DNA from: Enteractinococcus helveticum
Lineage (GTDB): Bacteria > Actinomycetota > Actinomycetes > Actinomycetales > Micrococcaceae
DNA length: 64,000 nt
Direction: 5' to 3'
Assembly: GCF_001657475.1 (NCBI RefSeq)
Contig: NZ_LXEY01000009.1
Span: 1-64,000, forward strand
Under the pieces are notes generated by a model. It saw nothing but the letters and a program-made list of their open reading frames with translations. It was not told the origin of the DNA and searched no databases. Each line of letters starts with the position of its first letter. Position 1 is the first letter of the stretch. The translations under genes were made by a program, and so were the position numbers. Below are positions 62,844-64,000 of this stretch, piece after piece.

Positions 62844-63240
62844 CGGCAGGCAGTTCTGGGTGCGATTCTGGGATTGTAAACGATCTTGTTAGAAGTTAGT
62901 CTAGGAAAGCTACTTCACATTGCTTCGACGTTTGCGAAGCGAAGTTATTGGCGAATGCTCGTGTCGCAGCTATTTGCTAGGAGTGCATGGACGGCTCTTT
63001 CGGGCCTGGATTTTTCTCTGGCTCTAGAGTGTGACCCAGTTATATGCTTGGGTCATGGCTATTTGCTCTTGACGCCGTTCAATAATGCCAGTAATCCTTG
63101 ATCAATAAAACAATTGAGTACTTGAATCATTTCTGACTGCGGGTTACTCTTATTCAACGTGGCGTACTTCACATAATGCTTACTTCTCTGAAGCGACGGC
63201 ACACATCAACTTCAACTTGCACACGTAGTGGAGAAAACAC
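62844..63240. other. Intergenic region before the ABC permease gene
   Basis: No supported gene in about 400 bp; a 71-codon frame at 62886-63101 has no recognised content. GTGACCCA and TGGGTCAT (about 63030-63056) form an inverted repeat with a 10-base loop and could be a terminator for iclR. The segment from 63100 to 63200 is A+T-rich and probably holds the permease promoter. Confidence 0.4.
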
Positions 63241-64000
63241 ATGACAGAACGCGACCCTTCGAGGGGATCCGCGCCGCACGATGATGAGGCGGTGACGAGA
63301 GAGCGGCAGTCTCAGGATTTGCATCGGTTGGAGACTGGTCGGGCTCCGGAGAATTTCCCTGCGGGGTATCGGGTGGCCGGTTTGGATACGTCAACGCGGC
63401 CCGATCCGGGTGCTCCGGCAGTCTCGGTTGCTCAGCGTGGGGCCACGGGCCGACGAACCAGTACTGGCCGGGCGCAAGCAGTGCGGCAGCGGCGTGCCAC
63501 CTGGACCAATCGGTTGTTAGGCCTGGTCGGCATTTTGCTGTTTCTGGGGATCTGGGAACTGCTGCCACTGTTAGGCATTGTCGATGCTCGGTTTATGCCA
63601 CCGGCCTCGGCGGCGATTGCTGATCTGTTGACTAAGTTTGGTGATCCGGTGTTCTGGGTTGCGGTCTGGGATACCCTGGTCGCGTGGTTTGTGGGGATGT
63701 TGATCTCTGTTGTGGCTGCTGCGGTGTTGGGCTTTGTGATTGGCTCGTCGCCGTTTTTGCGCAAATTTACCAACTCCACCATTGAGTTTTTGCGTCCGGT
63801 GCCCTCAGTTGCGCTGATCCCGCTGGCGGTGTTGGTGTTTGGTGTGGGCGTTGAATCGGCCCTATTGCTGATTGTGTATGCGTGCTTCTGGCAGGTGCTG
63901 ATCCAGGTGCTCTACGGGGTGGCCGATGTCGATGTGGTGGCCATGGATACTGCTAAGTCCTATGGGATGGGTCGGTTGGCACGGGTCCGGTATGTGGTGT
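63241..64000 (+). CDS. ABC transporter permease (SsuC/TauC-like), truncated by window end
   Basis: 253 residues visible from the ATG at 63241 (GTGGAGAAA upstream), open to the last base. A hydrophilic N-terminal tail of about 85 residues is longer than usual. Hydrophobic helices follow: LLGLVGILLFLGIWELLPLL, TLVAWFVGMLISVVAAAVLG, and the FLRPVPSVALIPLAVLVFG segment typical of BPD_transp_1 permeases of the nitrate/sulfonate/taurine group. It is likely the partner of one of the SBPs; the ATPase would be beyond the window. Confidence 0.85.
   Translation, partial: MTERDPSRGSAPHDDEAVTRERQSQDLHRLETGRAPENFPAGYRVAGLDTSTRPDPGAPAVSVAQRGATGRRTSTGRAQAVRQRRATWTNRLLGLVGILLFLGIWELLPLLGIVDARFMPPASAAIADLLTKFGDPVFWVAVWDTLVAWFVGMLISVVAAAVLGFVIGSSPFLRKFTNSTIEFLRPVPSVALIPLAVLVFGVGVESALLLIVYACFWQVLIQVLYGVADVDVVAMDTAKSYGMGRLARVRYVV

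Overview
The window reads as chromosome (or a large accessory replicon) of an actinomycete, probably a Micrococcales/Micrococcaceae-type organism. The basis is protein flavour (MHS-type transporters, PaaZ/PaaI, IclR/LysR/MarR regulators, SdpI-like protein), frequent GTG/TTG starts with AGGAG-type ribosome sites, and moderate-to-high G+C. No rRNA, tRNA or CRISPR array was seen. The species cannot be fixed from the sequence alone.

Layout. (1) 1-14.2 kb is a mosaic of Tn402/Tn5053-type transposons. It opens with the tail of a cadmium-transporter-like gene, then a complete tniA-tniB-tniQ-res-tniR set with no cargo (249-4876), an ABC exporter pair, a second transposase/AAA-ATPase pair flanked by two serine-recombinase genes (one lacking the catalytic serine), a frameshifted secreted phospholipase A2-like gene with a small membrane protein, a decayed gene, and a tniB remnant. 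Four related copies of a transposon end (TGTGACTGTTAACTTC... family) and several Tn402-type ends (TGTCATTTTCAG...) mark the junctions. (2) 14.3-19.3 kb holds small membrane proteins, a DMT exporter/SDR pair with a divergent LysR gene, and a hypothetical gene. (3) 19.5-30.1 kb is aromatic metabolism: PaaZ, enoyl-CoA hydratase, an MHS transporter, PaaI thioesterase, a muconate-cycloisomerase-like enzyme, LysR, a DASS dicarboxylate transporter, muconolactone isomerase and an HSL-family esterase. (4) 30.4-36.2 kb is a three-component Rieske N-demethylase of the quaternary-amine type with PurU and a BCCT betaine transporter. (5) 36.7-45.9 kb is a methoxy-aromatic block: MHS transporter, LigA, LigB, alpha/beta hydrolase, muconolactone-isomerase-like protein, SDR, a two-component system, LigM-type THF-dependent O-demethylase and a second PurU. 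(6) 46.2-54.7 kb is a MarR-linked CoA-dependent operon: SBP, MHS transporter, MarR, MaoC, SDR, acyl-CoA ligase, amidohydrolase and a glutaryl-CoA-dehydrogenase-like enzyme. (7) 54.8-64 kb has a ThDP enzyme, two more SBPs, LysR, a CYP199-like P450 with a phthalate-dioxygenase-reductase-type partner, IclR and an ABC permease cut by the window end.

How it fits together. From about 30 to 62 kb the common theme is removal and disposal of methyl groups and the fate of the demethylated aromatic acid. Three chemically unrelated demethylases occur (Rieske oxygenase, THF methyltransferase, P450), and two PurU paralogues that release formate from 10-formyl-THF sit beside the first two. LigAB could open the ring of the resulting catechol-type acid. 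The usual LigC/I/J/K genes are not in the window, and an alpha/beta hydrolase, a muconolactone-isomerase-like protein and an SDR stand in their place. Two repeated palindromes link the genes: an inverted repeat around CAAATG in front of the MHS transporter, ligA, ligM and an SBP gene, and TCAGGTRGCCTGA in front of the SBP, an MHS transporter and the MaoC operon near the marR gene. These are the clearest candidates for undescribed regulation and an undescribed pathway variant. Functions are assigned by family resemblance; substrates are inferred.
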